Shown: positions 43,001-51,394 of the stretch, one piece after another | Numbering within the stretch: the first letter of the stretch is position 1 | Layout of the letters: the number at the start of each line of letters is the position of its first letter | DNA from: Streptomyces sp. WP-1 | GTDB taxonomy: Bacteria > Actinomycetota > Actinomycetes > Streptomycetales > Streptomycetaceae | Assembly (NCBI RefSeq): GCF_030450125.1 | Contig: NZ_CP123923.1 | Location: 930,001-994,000, forward strand | Length of the DNA stretch: 64,000 nt | Reading direction: 5' to 3' | The notes under the pieces: model-generated | Databases searched by the model: none | The model's input: the letters and a program-made list of their open reading frames with translations, nothing else | What the model was told of the DNA's origin: nothing | Translations under genes and position numbers: made by a program

Positions 43001-43300
43001 GCCGTCCGCGGTGACCCGGCGCAGCGTGAACCCGGCGGGCGCGTCCACGACCGGCACCGGCTCCCCGTCCACGGCGGTGAACCGGGTCCGCAGCACCTCG
43101 TGCCGGGCCACGATCCGGCCCAACGACCGCTCCAGCCGGTCGGCGTCGAGCCGTCCCCGCAGCCGCAGCACCAACGGCAGCATCGATCCGCTGGAGGACC
43201 CCGCCAACTGGTCCATGAACCACAGCCGGCGCTGCGCGAAGGACACCGTCCGGGCGTCCACGTCGTTCGGCGCCCCCGCAGGGGCCGGGCCTGTAGTCAC
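37007..43300 (-). CDS. NRPS, two modules (C-A-T-C-A-T)
   Basis: The 2097-residue synthetase has C1 (HHIAVDG, 140-146), A1 (about 480-960), carrier 1 (DLGGHSLL near 1000), C2 (about 1060-1490, HHAVTDG near 1193), A2 (about 1525-2000) and carrier 2 (ALGGHSLRA near 2035), with no thioesterase. A1 reads D-A-D-N-V-G-A-V-T and A2 reads D-A-E-E-V-G-T-I-S. Neither is a code I know, but the extra acidic residues suggest polar or basic side chains, especially for A2. Starting with a C domain, the protein must take an acyl or aminoacyl group from elsewhere, possibly the stand-alone A/carrier pair. The GTG has GGGAGG 5 nt upstream. It is first in an operon with the second NRPS, P450 and MFS genes. Confidence 0.92.
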   Translation of the reverse strand: MTTGPAPAGAPNDVDARTVSFAQRRLWFMDQLAGSSSGSMLPLVLRLRGRLDADRLERSLGRIVARHEVLRTRFTAVDGEPVPVVDAPAGFTLRRVTADGPADLYARCLGRPVDLAEEHPVRATLARVAEDEHLLLVEVHHIAVDGWSWGVLLEELAAGYRGEEVEPPAVQYAELARAQAERLSGARLERLLGHWRERLTGLTPLELPTDRPRPRVWDGSGDVVRFDLPAELVAAVDKLARSRRVTRYMVLLTAYQALLGHWSGRTDVAVCSTLADRAQRGAAELIGPLVNTVVLRADLSGRPGFDTLLERVRRRVPADLSHAEAPFDLVVGALGGSRDLSRHPLAQASFTLLNSPIRPVRMADLEVALVEPPLTETPLDVFLDLTLRTDGSIAAILQYATALFDVATMRAFANAYTALLRAVIAEPTTPVHELARALPAGPGAPARPRSEWHHAPDRPATPAQPVAFAGRPEALALRCGDDSATYAELDAMSGGLAAALRAAGVGAGSPVGVVLRRGLWSVAAIEGIWRAGGVYVPLDPELPAQRLAFMAEEARLACVVTAPATATAAAPLAPVAVDVTAVTPDADGPRHRPDPRQLAHVIFTSGSTGRPKAVGVEHAALASHVAAARQRLGITAADRVLAFASFSFDASLDQVLPALTSGATVVMRPEEPWLPTQVPEIVQRHELTVVNVPPTYWSELALSLDRRLAAALAPLRLLVLGGEAVPADTLAVWRAAVPWVRVCNAYGPTETTVTATTYDAGEPPADSVPIGRPLGDRRVYVVDTDDEQVPVGVSGELLIGGTELARGYLNRPALTADRFVPDPYGPPGGRLYRTGDLVRWTPQGELEFVGRRDDQVKIRGFRVELGEVEAVLRACPLVAAAAVRPDRATGQALTGYVVPAPDAPAAPGRAELRAWCARYLPHYAVPSDFVALDALPVGVSGKLDRGALPDPDRGGPGDDAAFTAPRDETERIVAEVWADVLGLERIGIDDSFFDLGGHSLLATMAVSRIAGRLGRDIELRTVFEHPTVRDFAPRVAGARACGSTEVVPVDRARPLPLSFAQERLWFLDRTSDRGDSYLLWYCWRVRGGLEHASWQQALDDLVARHEVLRTALIESDGRPVQQVCDPVGVPLVWEAAPDGPDEDSRLDAVRQRAEALATRRFDLARPPLLRAGVWELADDDHVVLLALHHAVTDGWSKGVLLDELAHHYTARRAGREAHLPPLPVQYGDFAVWQRERAESGALEPQLAYWEEVLARTPALELPTDRPRPAAFTGRGGAVEIDLPAELVHRVDAFARERGATRFMVLLAAAQAVLARWSGQTDVPVGTPVAGRGRLELEPLVGFFVNTVVLRTDLSGRPTFAGLVDRVREVVLGAFDHQEVPFERVVERLRPARDLSRNPLFQVMVDVQDASTGGAGLPGLDTGDFQLPWGSAKFDLTATFVVRPGGFALNVEYAADLFEPATATRFARHVGRLLEALLADPGTRVDAAPLLSAGERDLLVATAGREVPPAPAFRVAGRPEDPAVVCEGAGLDYAQLDRLTGGLAATLTARGVAPGDPVGVCVGRGVWSVAAMLAVWRAGGVYVPLDALLPEDRLRYMLQEAGVRHVVADAHTGEKVTALGVGAVAVEDVRPLPDGPAHTPDPGDLAYVIFTSGSTGRPKAVGVEHHALDAHVATARRRFALRAEDRVLTFASTSFDASLEQILPALSTGATVIVRPDEIWAPEELAARVAAERITVMELTPSYWAELVSHLDRLAPRLASLRLLVTGGEALPADPLERWFAHLPHVPVLNTYGPTESVISATAHTVDGARDGRVPIGRPLGGRRTYVVDALGELVPEGVPGELLVGGRELARGYLGRPALTAERFEPDPFGALGGRLYRTGDVVRRLPSGELEFLGRNDDQVKIRGFRVEPKEAEAVLRRHPGVRGAAVVVRTLRGEAALVGYVVGDGLSEEILQTHCRAQLAHYLVPSAFVLLDALPLTVQGKLDTAALPEPAAPESAAFVAPRSPAETVVAQIWCEVLDLPRVGVHDDFFALGGHSLRAVAVASRLRTAFDCPLQVRDLFEHPTVGRLAAEVESRLLELISQMSDDEIDLSLTADF

Positions 43301-43446
43301 TGTCGCCTCCCAGCCGTCTTTTCCCAGCAGCCTGCCGCCACGGCCCGCCCCACCCCAGGGAAGAAGACGCAGCGGTGTGAGCAGAGTCGGCTGCGGTTCT
43401 GGGGGGCGGGGCGGATCCGGGCCGCCGGGTGGCCGGGACGGCCGGC

Positions 43447-44343
43447 TCAGTGGCGTCTGGCCTTGCCGATGCCTTCGGCGACCGCCGGCTTGTCGAGATA
43501 ACGGTGGACGTCATGGGCGCTGAGCCTGCCGTTGTCGACCCGGACGTCGGTGACCCCGACCGCCAGATGCGACAGGCCCCTGCCCTTGTTCACCGGATCG
43601 TTGACCGCGTACAGGTTGGTCCACTCCACACCGGCGGGAACGGACAGCGGGGTACCGGCCGTGTGGACGCCCTTCCGCACCGCGAGCCAGCCCAGCGGTG
43701 ATCCGCAGGTGATCAGCGATGCCACCCCGGGTCCGCCGTCCGCCGCGGGCGGAACCTCGCCGCGGGTGAGCATGTCGTAGAACACGACAGTGCCCAGCGA
43801 GTGTGCGATGACCATCCGGGCGCCCGTGGTGACCAGTGCCTCCCGGATCACGGCGCGGACCGCGGCCGCCGTTCCCTCATGACGCAGGTAGCCGTGGGCT
43901 TCGCGGACCAGCCACAGCAGACGGTCGGTCACCCCCTTGCCCGCCACCCGGTCCACGGCCTCAGCCCGCCTGAGGATCCGCGGCGTGAGCCGCCCCGCCC
44001 CCAGAGTCCGGCCGGCCATCGGGGAATCCTGCTCCTGCGCCGCCGCGGACGGCGCGTAGGCGGCCAGCGCCTCCAGGATGAATGCCTCTTCCTCCTCGTC
44101 CACGGGCTCGTCGCCGGCCGCGCGGGCGGCGTCCGGGCCCAGCCGCATGTACCGGGTGGCCGTCTTCGGATACACGCCTTGGTACGAGGGGACGGTGAGA
44201 CCGACCGGACCGGCCACGGGGGCGAGTCCCGAGCAGGCCAGCGCGTCGTCCACCGACTCCTGCCAGCTCCTGCTCAGTGCCTCCGTCGTGGCCGAAGCCC
44301 CCTGCCGGATGCCGTGCACTCCGACGATCTGCAGTGCCCCCAT
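43447..44343 (-). CDS. Alpha/beta hydrolase, lipase/PGAP1-like
   Basis: The 298-residue protein begins with a beta strand and HG motif (VGVHGIRQG) and has the nucleophile elbow IAHSLGT with S182. A likely acid (D249 in YAVNDP) and histidine (H277 in LSAHD) complete a catalytic triad. This resembles lipase/PGAP1-like esterases of the alpha/beta hydrolase fold. There is no signal peptide. GAGGAGGGGG precedes the ATG. It is divergent from the caspase-STAND gene with about 130 nt between starts, and such hydrolases do occur as effectors in bacterial conflict systems, so the pair may work together (inference). It could also be an unrelated esterase. Confidence 0.72.
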   Translation of the reverse strand: MGALQIVGVHGIRQGASATTEALSRSWQESVDDALACSGLAPVAGPVGLTVPSYQGVYPKTATRYMRLGPDAARAAGDEPVDEEEEAFILEALAAYAPSAAAQEQDSPMAGRTLGAGRLTPRILRRAEAVDRVAGKGVTDRLLWLVREAHGYLRHEGTAAAVRAVIREALVTTGARMVIAHSLGTVVFYDMLTRGEVPPAADGGPGVASLITCGSPLGWLAVRKGVHTAGTPLSVPAGVEWTNLYAVNDPVNKGRGLSHLAVGVTDVRVDNGRLSAHDVHRYLDKPAVAEGIGKARRH

Positions 44344-44474
44344 CGTTCCCCCTCCTCGTTCGCCGCCGGGGCCCCGGCCCCGGGCCCGATCGTAGACGCG
44401 GGCGACACGCCGTCCGCTCCGGATAGGCTGACCCGGCCGTGCGCCGCACCTCGCGCACGGAGCAGGGGAGAGCT

Positions 44475-47400
44475 GTGGACGCGCATGAGCTGGCGGGGAT
44501 CGTCCGGCGGCGACTGATCGTGGTCGCGTTGGACGGTTACAAGGACAGTCCCCCGGGGTTCGACGAGGCCATCGACGCCCAGGTCGCGCGGATCACGGGA
44601 TGGCTGGCGGACCCGGACATCGAGGACGCCCGCCGCTTCGAGGTGACCCGGGCACCGTCGGTGCGTACGGTCGGCGAATTGCGTGACTTTCTGCGCACGG
44701 AGAATCTGGCCGCGGCCAAGTACCGGGAAGCCGTCGTCGTCTACATCACCGGCCACGGCATGCGCCGGGTCGCGCCCCGCCACTTCCTGACGCTCGCCGA
44801 GACGGATCCGAATCGCCTGTTCGCCACGGCCTTCCCGACGAGCGAACTCATCACCGCGGTGCTCGACAGCTGGTCCGAGCACGTGCTTGTCCTCGTCGAC
44901 TCCTGCTTCTCCGGCACCCTGCGCACGGAGCTGACCAGCCTGCTCGAAGCGCTCTCCACGGAGCGCCACGGGTTCGACGGAGCGGCCGTGGTCACCGCCG
45001 GCAATCACGAGGAGCAGCCGCTGGTCGGTTCGTTCACCGAGCGCGTGGCGCTGGCGTGCGAGCGCATGCGCGACGAGACGGCCGGGTACACCGCCCCGTA
45101 TCTCTCCTTCCAGGAGTGGGAGCAGCTCCTGGACGAGGTCGGATGGGACAACCGGGGCGTCGAGAAGGATTTGGTCCGTGCCGAGTGGATCGTTCCGCAT
45201 TCGCGCAGGCGGGTCCCCAGTGCCTGTCTGCCCAATCCCCGGTACCGGGCACCCGTCGGCACAGCCCGTCCGGCACTGCGCCAACTGGCCCTGACGCGGT
45301 CCGCGGACATCGGCACGAACCCCAGTGCCCTGGACGAGTTCTGGCTGGAGCGTGCTTCGGGGCGGGCGGCCGCCGACGACCCGGGCTGGTACTTCAGCGG
45401 CCGGGCCGAGCTGATGGGCCGGCTGGCCGGTTTCCTGCGCACGGGCAAGGGTGTCCTCGTCGTCACGGGCGCGGCCGGTTCCGGCAAGTCCGCCCTCCTG
45501 GCCCGTCTGGTGACCCTCTCCGACCCCGGGTTCGCCGCGGATCCGTCGTACACGGCCATGGTGGCGGAGATTCCCGAACGGCTGCGGCCGGCTCTCGGAG
45601 CGGTGGACGTCGCGGTGCTGGCCCGCAACAAGTCCGCGGGGGCGGTCGTCCAGGATCTCGTCACCAACCTCGGCCCCGGAAGCGGGGATCCGTCGCCCGG
45701 GCCGGTCGCGGAGCTGCCGCTGCCGGCCCTGCTGCGGCAGGTGCGGGACCGCGGCGACGCCGCCGGGAATCCGGTCACCGTGGTCATCGACGCGCTGGAC
45801 GAGGCAAGTGACCCCCTCGCCGTCCTCAACGACGTCATCCTGCCGCTCGCCCGCCTCCGGAGTCCGGACGGGGCCCGTCTGGTCCGTCTCCTCCTCGGTG
45901 TCCGCAGTTCCCCCGACGTGGCCTACGCGTCGGGCGGGTCCCTGCTCGACGAGCGCGCGGATCACATGCTGCTGCGGCTGACCGAGGCGCTGGAGGACGA
46001 GGGTCTGCCGCCGGAGGTGCTGCGCAGTGACGGTCCCGACTGCGCCGGCGACATCGCGGCCTACGCCGCAACCCTGCTGCTGGCACCGGCCGACAGCCCC
46101 TACCGCGGTGCGCCGGAGGCAGCCGCCGAAGCCGCCACGATCATCGCGGACGCGGTCGCGCCGTCCTTCCTGGACGCCCGGATCGCCGCCGACCAGCTGA
46201 GACGGGCCGAGACCCGCCAGGACATGGCCGAGGACGGGTGGCTGGAACGTCTCGCCGACGGGACCACCGGGCTGCTCCGTGAGGATGTCACGGCCGTTTC
46301 TCTGCACACCGGCGTCCCGGACACCCTTCTGGTCGCCGCCCTGCGCGCGACGGCGTTCGCGCCCGGCGCCGGTCTTCCCTGGGCGGATGTCTGGCCGGCC
46401 GTCACGGCCGCCCTGGCCGGGCCCGTCGACGCACACGGAGACGGTCGCGGTCACGGCACCGAAGCCGTCGGCCACGCCCTGCGGACCCTCCGCCACAGCC
46501 GTCTCACCGGCTACCTGGCCATCGCCGAGGAGGACGCCCGAACGGTCTACCGTCCGGTCCACCAGCGGCTGAGCGACCTCCTGCTCGCGAACCATGAGCT
46601 GCTGCTGCCGCAGCCGTCGGTCCTGCCCGGTCCTTCACGGCATGTGCCGACCCGGGCGGAGCTGCTCACCGCGGCCCACGCCTCGATCGCCGCCGAGCTG
46701 GCCGGCCTGGTCCGGCGGTCCCCGGCACGGCACCTACACCCGTACATCCGCAGGCATTTCCTCCACCACGCGGCCACCGGGGAGATGCTGAACGATGCCG
46801 ACGTACCGCTGGACCTGCTGGCCCAGGAAACCTCCGGCACGCTGAGGTCCCGCCTCGGGCTGCCGCTTCCGGCGGAGGACCCGCGGCGCCGGATGCTCAC
46901 GGCGGCGGCGGTGGTCGAGCCCTACCTCGACGAGACGGTGGACGCGGCTTCGCGCCTGGGCAGCATCGCCTTCCAGCGGGGCGTACGTGGCGAGCCGTGG
47001 GAGGCGCCGGCAGGGCTGCCGGCCACCCTGGCCTGGGGCCGGTGGTCGGCGCGCGTGAACGTTCTCGCGCCGACGAGAGGGGAGACGAGAAGCCTGCACG
47101 TCCTGCCCACGCTGGACGGGCGGGCACTGATCGCGGTGTTGTCGGAGGCCGGGGCCGTGCGGATCTGGGACGCCGCGACCGGCCGCCTGGTGTCCGAGCT
47201 CGGTGACAACCAGTCCCCCGTCCGTGGCCTGTGCACCATCCAGGCGACCGGGGGCCGGACGTTCCTCGTCACCTGGCACCGCAGGGGCGTCACCCTGCAC
47301 GACCCCGGCTCTGGCCAGCCCATCACCGCCCTCTCCCTGCCGGCCGTCAGCGACGTGCACGTCCTGGAGGACGGCGCCGCGCGCTGGAAGCTGTTCGTCA

Positions 47401-48959
47401 TCACGGCGCGGAGCGCCTTCGTGTGGCGGCCGAACGCTCACGGCGTCGACGAGGGCCATATCGTCGAGGCCGAGGGTTTTCCCGGGACGGGCGCCGTGTT
47501 CAGGCACTCCACGTCGGCCGTGGTGCGTCGGGCGAGCGGACACGCGCTCGTGGCTTTCCCCACGCCGGAGGGCATCCGCCTCTGGGACCCGTTCTCGGGC
47601 CTGACCCCGCATCCGCCGTTCGGGGGCGACCGGGCGCACGTGTCCGTAGCCGTTCCCAGACCCGAGAAGGACGACCTTCTCATCGTCATACAGAGGGGGG
47701 CACCTCTCCGATGGCTGCTCTGGGACCCCTTCCGGGGTGAACCCGCTCCGTACCCCGCGCTTCCGGGTCGTCCCCGGCTGACGCTGCCCGGTGGCAGGGC
47801 GGTGGCTTACACCCGGGTCAACCGCATCGTCGTGCGGGACATCAGCAGCGGCCGGGAGAACTCCTTCGACGGCGACCTCCCGTCCATCGATGCCCTCGCC
47901 GTCCTGGACGACCCGAACGGCCGGCGCGTCGTCTCCGCCGGTCCCCAGGGGATCAGGCTGTGGCAACTCGGCCTCCGGACGGCGCTGAACGGGGGCGACC
48001 TGATGCAGACGCTGTACCGAGCGCCCCTCGGGCCGCCCAGGCGCGGGGAGGCGTGGCCGCTGTGCAGGACGCGATGCCCGGGTCTCGACGGAGCCGGCGA
48101 TGTCCTCGTGGTCGGCACCGTCGTCGGACTGGAAGTCTACGACGCCCTGACGGGGCGGCTGGTGAAGCAGGTGGACACCGGGCGCGTCAGGGTGGTCGAG
48201 CCGGTCCCGTCGCCTCCCGGCAGCGCGTACATCGTGGTCGAGGACCGCGGCCAGTGGTCGGTCTGGGACCTGGTGTCCGGCACGGAGGTGCATCCCGCGC
48301 AGGCGACCGGCCCGGCCGCCGGACGGTCCTGCGTCGTCACGACGGCGGCCGGCGTGCCGATGCTCGTCCGGCTGGAGGGCCGAGGGGACCTCAGCTCCGT
48401 GGTGTGGGATGTGGCCGGCGGCGCCGAGACCACCGCCCTGCCCAGGCCGGCCACCGAGCAGCCGCGGTTCCTCGTGTCCCTTCCCGCGCGGGACTCGGGC
48501 ACCACCCTGATCGCCGTGGTGGGCATGGCCGGCATCGATCTCGTGGACCTGTTCTCCGGTCGCGTCGTCACCACGCTCAGCCAGCCCGCCCATCGCCGGT
48601 CGCTGTTCCGGCACGCGTGCGCTCTCCGCTGCCACCGCAGGGTATTGCTGGTCGCGACCACATCGGCCGAGATCTTCGTCTGGGACACGGTCGACGGCTC
48701 CCTCCTCGCCCGCTGGAGAGTTTCCGACACCCTGGCTCTGGCCGCGCTGCCCCTGCCGGACGGCCGGGCCCTGATCGCCACCGCGAGCCCGAGCGGTGTC
48801 CGCCTCTGGGACCCGCTGACCGGCGAACTCCGCCACACCCTCCTCACCGGCGCCCCGGTCCACGCACTGGCCGTCGGCACCGGTGCGCCGGGCCCCGCGC
48901 TGCACGTCCTCGGCCCGGCGGGGCTGGCAACGCTCCTGGTGGACGAGCGGCTGCTCTGA
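44475..48959 (+). CDS. Caspase-like protease/STAND NTPase/propeller protein
   Basis: This 1494-residue protein joins three parts. Residues 1-230 form a C14 caspase-like protease with the His/Cys dyad H94 (YITGHGMR) and C144 (LVDSCFSG). Residues 310-660 form a P-loop NTPase of STAND/NACHT type, with Walker A GAAGSGKS at about 332-339 and Walker B VVIDALDEA at about 436-444. A helical region follows, and from about 880 to the end there are WD40-like repeats (VRIWDAATGRL, IRLWQL, VFVWDTVDGSL-type units). The layout matches bacterial NLR-like sensors in which propeller binding triggers NTPase assembly and protease activation. I chose the GTG at 44475 (GGGGAG 4 nt upstream); a GTG at 44439 is also in frame. 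It is a candidate antiphage or programmed-death gene. Confidence 0.85.
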   Translation: MDAHELAGIVRRRLIVVALDGYKDSPPGFDEAIDAQVARITGWLADPDIEDARRFEVTRAPSVRTVGELRDFLRTENLAAAKYREAVVVYITGHGMRRVAPRHFLTLAETDPNRLFATAFPTSELITAVLDSWSEHVLVLVDSCFSGTLRTELTSLLEALSTERHGFDGAAVVTAGNHEEQPLVGSFTERVALACERMRDETAGYTAPYLSFQEWEQLLDEVGWDNRGVEKDLVRAEWIVPHSRRRVPSACLPNPRYRAPVGTARPALRQLALTRSADIGTNPSALDEFWLERASGRAAADDPGWYFSGRAELMGRLAGFLRTGKGVLVVTGAAGSGKSALLARLVTLSDPGFAADPSYTAMVAEIPERLRPALGAVDVAVLARNKSAGAVVQDLVTNLGPGSGDPSPGPVAELPLPALLRQVRDRGDAAGNPVTVVIDALDEASDPLAVLNDVILPLARLRSPDGARLVRLLLGVRSSPDVAYASGGSLLDERADHMLLRLTEALEDEGLPPEVLRSDGPDCAGDIAAYAATLLLAPADSPYRGAPEAAAEAATIIADAVAPSFLDARIAADQLRRAETRQDMAEDGWLERLADGTTGLLREDVTAVSLHTGVPDTLLVAALRATAFAPGAGLPWADVWPAVTAALAGPVDAHGDGRGHGTEAVGHALRTLRHSRLTGYLAIAEEDARTVYRPVHQRLSDLLLANHELLLPQPSVLPGPSRHVPTRAELLTAAHASIAAELAGLVRRSPARHLHPYIRRHFLHHAATGEMLNDADVPLDLLAQETSGTLRSRLGLPLPAEDPRRRMLTAAAVVEPYLDETVDAASRLGSIAFQRGVRGEPWEAPAGLPATLAWGRWSARVNVLAPTRGETRSLHVLPTLDGRALIAVLSEAGAVRIWDAATGRLVSELGDNQSPVRGLCTIQATGGRTFLVTWHRRGVTLHDPGSGQPITALSLPAVSDVHVLEDGAARWKLFVITARSAFVWRPNAHGVDEGHIVEAEGFPGTGAVFRHSTSAVVRRASGHALVAFPTPEGIRLWDPFSGLTPHPPFGGDRAHVSVAVPRPEKDDLLIVIQRGAPLRWLLWDPFRGEPAPYPALPGRPRLTLPGGRAVAYTRVNRIVVRDISSGRENSFDGDLPSIDALAVLDDPNGRRVVSAGPQGIRLWQLGLRTALNGGDLMQTLYRAPLGPPRRGEAWPLCRTRCPGLDGAGDVLVVGTVVGLEVYDALTGRLVKQVDTGRVRVVEPVPSPPGSAYIVVEDRGQWSVWDLVSGTEVHPAQATGPAAGRSCVVTTAAGVPMLVRLEGRGDLSSVVWDVAGGAETTALPRPATEQPRFLVSLPARDSGTTLIAVVGMAGIDLVDLFSGRVVTTLSQPAHRRSLFRHACALRCHRRVLLVATTSAEIFVWDTVDGSLLARWRVSDTLALAALPLPDGRALIATASPSGVRLWDPLTGELRHTLLTGAPVHALAVGTGAPGPALHVLGPAGLATLLVDERLL

Positions 48960-48965
48960 CTGAGG

Positions 48966-48996
48966 GCCGCGCCGTACCGGCCCCTCACGGCGCGGC
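48966..48996. terminator. 9-bp hairpin between convergent genes
   Basis: GCCGCGCCG (48966-48974) pairs with CGGCGCGGC (48988-48996) across a 13-nt loop, between the caspase-STAND gene and the convergent GntR-TetR regulator. Confidence 0.55.
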
Positions 48997-49006
48997 GCGA
49001 CCGTGA

Positions 49007-49963
49007 TCAGTCCTGGTCGACCATCGCCGCCATCCCGTCCAGCAGCCGTTGCAGCCCGAACTCGAAGAGTGCGTCCAGGTCGAGGTCGTAGCCCGCCGCG
49101 GCGAGGCGGGAGAGGGTGGGGAAGCGGCCGGTGGACAGGATGTCGAGGAGTTCGGGTGCCCGGGTGTCCATCCACTGTTCGCTGTCGAGGCCGCTGTACG
49201 CCTCGGCCTCCCGTTCCGACTCCAGGTTCACGGCGATGCCGCGGGCGTAGTTGAGCAGCATCAGGTGCGCGGTGAAGGCGGTGTGCAGGTCCAGGCCGCG
49301 GGAGTGCAGGACGGAGAGCATCCACTCGCTGTACGGCAGCGCCGAGGTCACCATCTGGGGGCGGGTCACCGACAGGGCCGGCGCGAGCCACGGGTGGCGG
49401 CGGAACTGGTCCCACAGCCGCCGGGCCGCCAGCTCGATCGCCGCGCGCCAGTCCCGCGGCGGGTCGGCGGGCAGCGGGTGCCGGGCGATGACCGTGTCCA
49501 TCATCCGCGTCAGCAGGTCGTCCTTGTCGGTGACGTGCCGGTACAACGACATGGTGGCCACGCCGAGTTCGGCGGCCACCCGGCGCATCGAGACCGCCGC
49601 CAGCCCCTCCGCGTCGGCGACCGCGACCGCGGCCGTGACGATCCGGTCGAGGGTGAGCGCCGACGGGGAAGGGGGCGCCTCGGAGGGTCGGCCGCCCTGG
49701 CGGGTGGCGGTGGCGGGGCGAGGGGGCCGCGCCGGGCGGGCCGGGGGTGTCACGACCGTGCCGACGCCGGGTACCGCGTGGACCAGACCCTCGCGGCGCA
49801 GTTCGGTCAGCACCTTGGTGGCCGTCGCCATGGCAACCCCCCACTGACGGGTGATCTCCCGGGTGGAGGGCACTCGCTCCCCCGGCGCCAGTTCGCCCGT
49901 CTCGATCCGCCGCCGCAACTCGCCGACGATCTGCCCGGAGCGCGACACCGCCTGACCGCTCAT
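49007..49963 (-). CDS. GntR-TetR hybrid repressor
   Basis: The 318-residue protein has two DNA-binding modules. Residues 1-75 form a GntR winged helix (VGELRRRIETGELAPGERVP, then EITRQWGVAMATATKVLTEL). After a Pro/Arg-rich linker comes a TetR helix-turn-helix (AAELGVATMSLYRHV) with a tetracycline-repressor-like C-terminal ligand domain. This double-domain layout is known in actinobacteria and usually controls a divergent enzyme or exporter gene. The ATG at 49963 is best placed (GGAGG 6 nt upstream); an ATG at 49969 touches that site. Two inverted copies of an operator-like palindrome lie between it and the FAD monooxygenase gene, so it probably represses both. Confidence 0.85.
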   Translation of the reverse strand: MSGQAVSRSGQIVGELRRRIETGELAPGERVPSTREITRQWGVAMATATKVLTELRREGLVHAVPGVGTVVTPPARPARPPRPATATRQGGRPSEAPPSPSALTLDRIVTAAVAVADAEGLAAVSMRRVAAELGVATMSLYRHVTDKDDLLTRMMDTVIARHPLPADPPRDWRAAIELAARRLWDQFRRHPWLAPALSVTRPQMVTSALPYSEWMLSVLHSRGLDLHTAFTAHLMLLNYARGIAVNLESEREAEAYSGLDSEQWMDTRAPELLDILSTGRFPTLSRLAAAGYDLDLDALFEFGLQRLLDGMAAMVDQD

Positions 49964-49970
49964 CGACATC

Positions 49971-49986
49971 CTCCGCACTAGTGCAC
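49971..49986. promoter_or_regulatory. Operator copy 1 (GCACTAGTGC palindrome)
   Basis: CTCCGCACTAGTGCAC contains the perfect 10-bp palindrome GCACTAGTGC at 49975-49984, immediately upstream of the repressor start. The whole 16-mer recurs exactly inverted at 50053-50068. Binding here would block the repressor gene's own ribosome site and promoter. Confidence 0.7.
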
Positions 49987-50052
49987 TGAAGGGAGCCATC
50001 GTAAGCCCGCGACACCGGGGGATTCGCCGGTACGACTCCTTCCGGCACCCAC

Positions 50053-50068
50053 GTGCACTAGTGCGGAG
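50053..50068. promoter_or_regulatory. Operator copy 2 (inverted)
   Basis: GTGCACTAGTGCGGAG is the exact reverse complement of copy 1. It lies about 37 nt upstream of the likely -35 box of the FAD monooxygenase gene, 70 nt (centre to centre 80) from copy 1. Confidence 0.7.
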
Positions 50069-50104
50069 CACTACAGATTCCCCATCCAGCAGGCATTTTC
50101 GCGC

Positions 50105-50134
50105 TTGCGCACTACCTTGCGTACGGCGTACATT
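50105..50134 (+). promoter_or_regulatory. Probable leaderless promoter of FAD monooxygenase
   Basis: TTGCGC (50105-50110) and TACATT (50129-50134) are spaced by 18 nt. The ATG at 50141 lies 6 nt after the -10 box and has no ribosome site, so transcription probably starts at the start codon. Confidence 0.5.
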
Positions 50135-50140
50135 CGCGGC

Positions 50141-51394
50141 ATGACCGACAACGAGATACTCATCTGCGGCGCCGGCATCGCGGGGCCCGCGCTGGCGTAC
50201 TGGCTACGCGAGGGGGGCTTCACGGTCACGGTCGTGGAGCGGGCGGCGGCGCCCCGGCCGGGCGGGCAGACCGTGGATCTGCGCGGCGCCGGCCGTACCG
50301 TGATCGAGCGGATGGGCCTGATGGACCGGGCGCGGGCGGAGAGCGTGGACCAGCGCGGACTGGCCCTCGTCGACGCCTCGGGGCGCATCACCGCCGCCCT
50401 GCCGGCCGACAGCTTCGGCGGCGAGGGGATCGTCTCCGAGATCGAGATCCTCCGGGGCGACCTCGCCCGGCTGCTGTACGAGGCGAGCCTGCCCGGCACG
50501 GAGTACCTGTTCGACGACACGGTCACCGCGCTGGAGCAGGACGCGGACGGGGTCACGGTCACCTTCGAGCGGGCCGCGCCGCGCCGGTTCGGGATGGTCG
50601 TCGGCGCGGACGGACCGCACTCCGTGGTGCGCGCGCTGGCCTTCGGACCGGAGCGGGAGTTCGTCCGCCCGCTCGGCCTCTACACCGCCTGGTTCACCGC
50701 CACCGACGACCTGGACCTCGACGGCTGGTACATGATGCACAACGCGCCGCCCGGTCTGGTCGCCTCCGCCCGGCCAGGGCGGCTGCCCGGTGAGATCAAG
50801 GCGGGCCTCAGCTTCCGCTCGGCGCCCCTCGCCCACGACCGCCGGGACATCGCCGCCCAACACGAGCTGCTGGCCCGGCGTTTCGCCCGCGTCGGCTGGC
50901 AGGCCCCGCGGCTGCTGCGGGCGATGCGCACCGCCCCGGACTTCTTCCTCGACTCCATGGGCCAGGTCCGCCTGGACGGCTGGTCGCGGGGCCGGGTCGC
51001 GCTGCTGGGCGACGCCGGGTACTGCGCGACCCCGCTGACCGGCCTCGGCACCAGTCTCGCCCTGGTCGGCGCGTACGTACTGGCCGGTGAGCTGGCCACG
51101 GCCGGCGGCGACCACCGGTCCGCGCTGCGCCGTTACGACGAGGTCATGCGCCCGTACGTCGGCCAGGCACAGCAGCTTCCACCGGGCGGCGCCGCCGGAT
51201 ACGCGCCCTCGGGCCGCCTCGGCATCCGGCTGCGGGACCTCTCCATGCGGCGGATGACCCACTGGCCGATGCGGAACGTGCTCGCGGCGCAATTCGCCAA
51301 GGCCGGGAACATCGAACTGCCCGACTACGGGAGGGGGTTCACAACTCCCGGGGCGGCTCCAGGAGTTCGGGGTCTGATCCGGGGGTGGCGGTGA
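50141..51394 (+). CDS. FAD-dependent monooxygenase
   Basis: The 417-residue flavoprotein has the N-terminal GxGxxG FAD motif (ICGAGIAGPALAYWL), the middle DG motif (VVGADGPHSVVR) and the GD motif (RVALLGDAGYCATPLTG). These define the class A aromatic hydroxylase/PHBH fold. TetX-like and rifampicin-type members of this group inactivate drugs. The proximity of a repressor with a tetracycline-repressor-like ligand domain suggests substrate-inducible detoxification, but this is inference. The 3' end overlaps the convergent reductase gene by 56 bp. Confidence 0.88.
   Translation: MTDNEILICGAGIAGPALAYWLREGGFTVTVVERAAAPRPGGQTVDLRGAGRTVIERMGLMDRARAESVDQRGLALVDASGRITAALPADSFGGEGIVSEIEILRGDLARLLYEASLPGTEYLFDDTVTALEQDADGVTVTFERAAPRRFGMVVGADGPHSVVRALAFGPEREFVRPLGLYTAWFTATDDLDLDGWYMMHNAPPGLVASARPGRLPGEIKAGLSFRSAPLAHDRRDIAAQHELLARRFARVGWQAPRLLRAMRTAPDFFLDSMGQVRLDGWSRGRVALLGDAGYCATPLTGLGTSLALVGAYVLAGELATAGGDHRSALRRYDEVMRPYVGQAQQLPPGGAAGYAPSGRLGIRLRDLSMRRMTHWPMRNVLAAQFAKAGNIELPDYGRGFTTPGAAPGVRGLIRGWR

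Noticed and set aside
44439..44474. Upstream GTG start for the caspase-STAND protein
   Set aside because: It has no ribosome site and adds 12 unconserved residues; GGGGAG favours the GTG at 44475.
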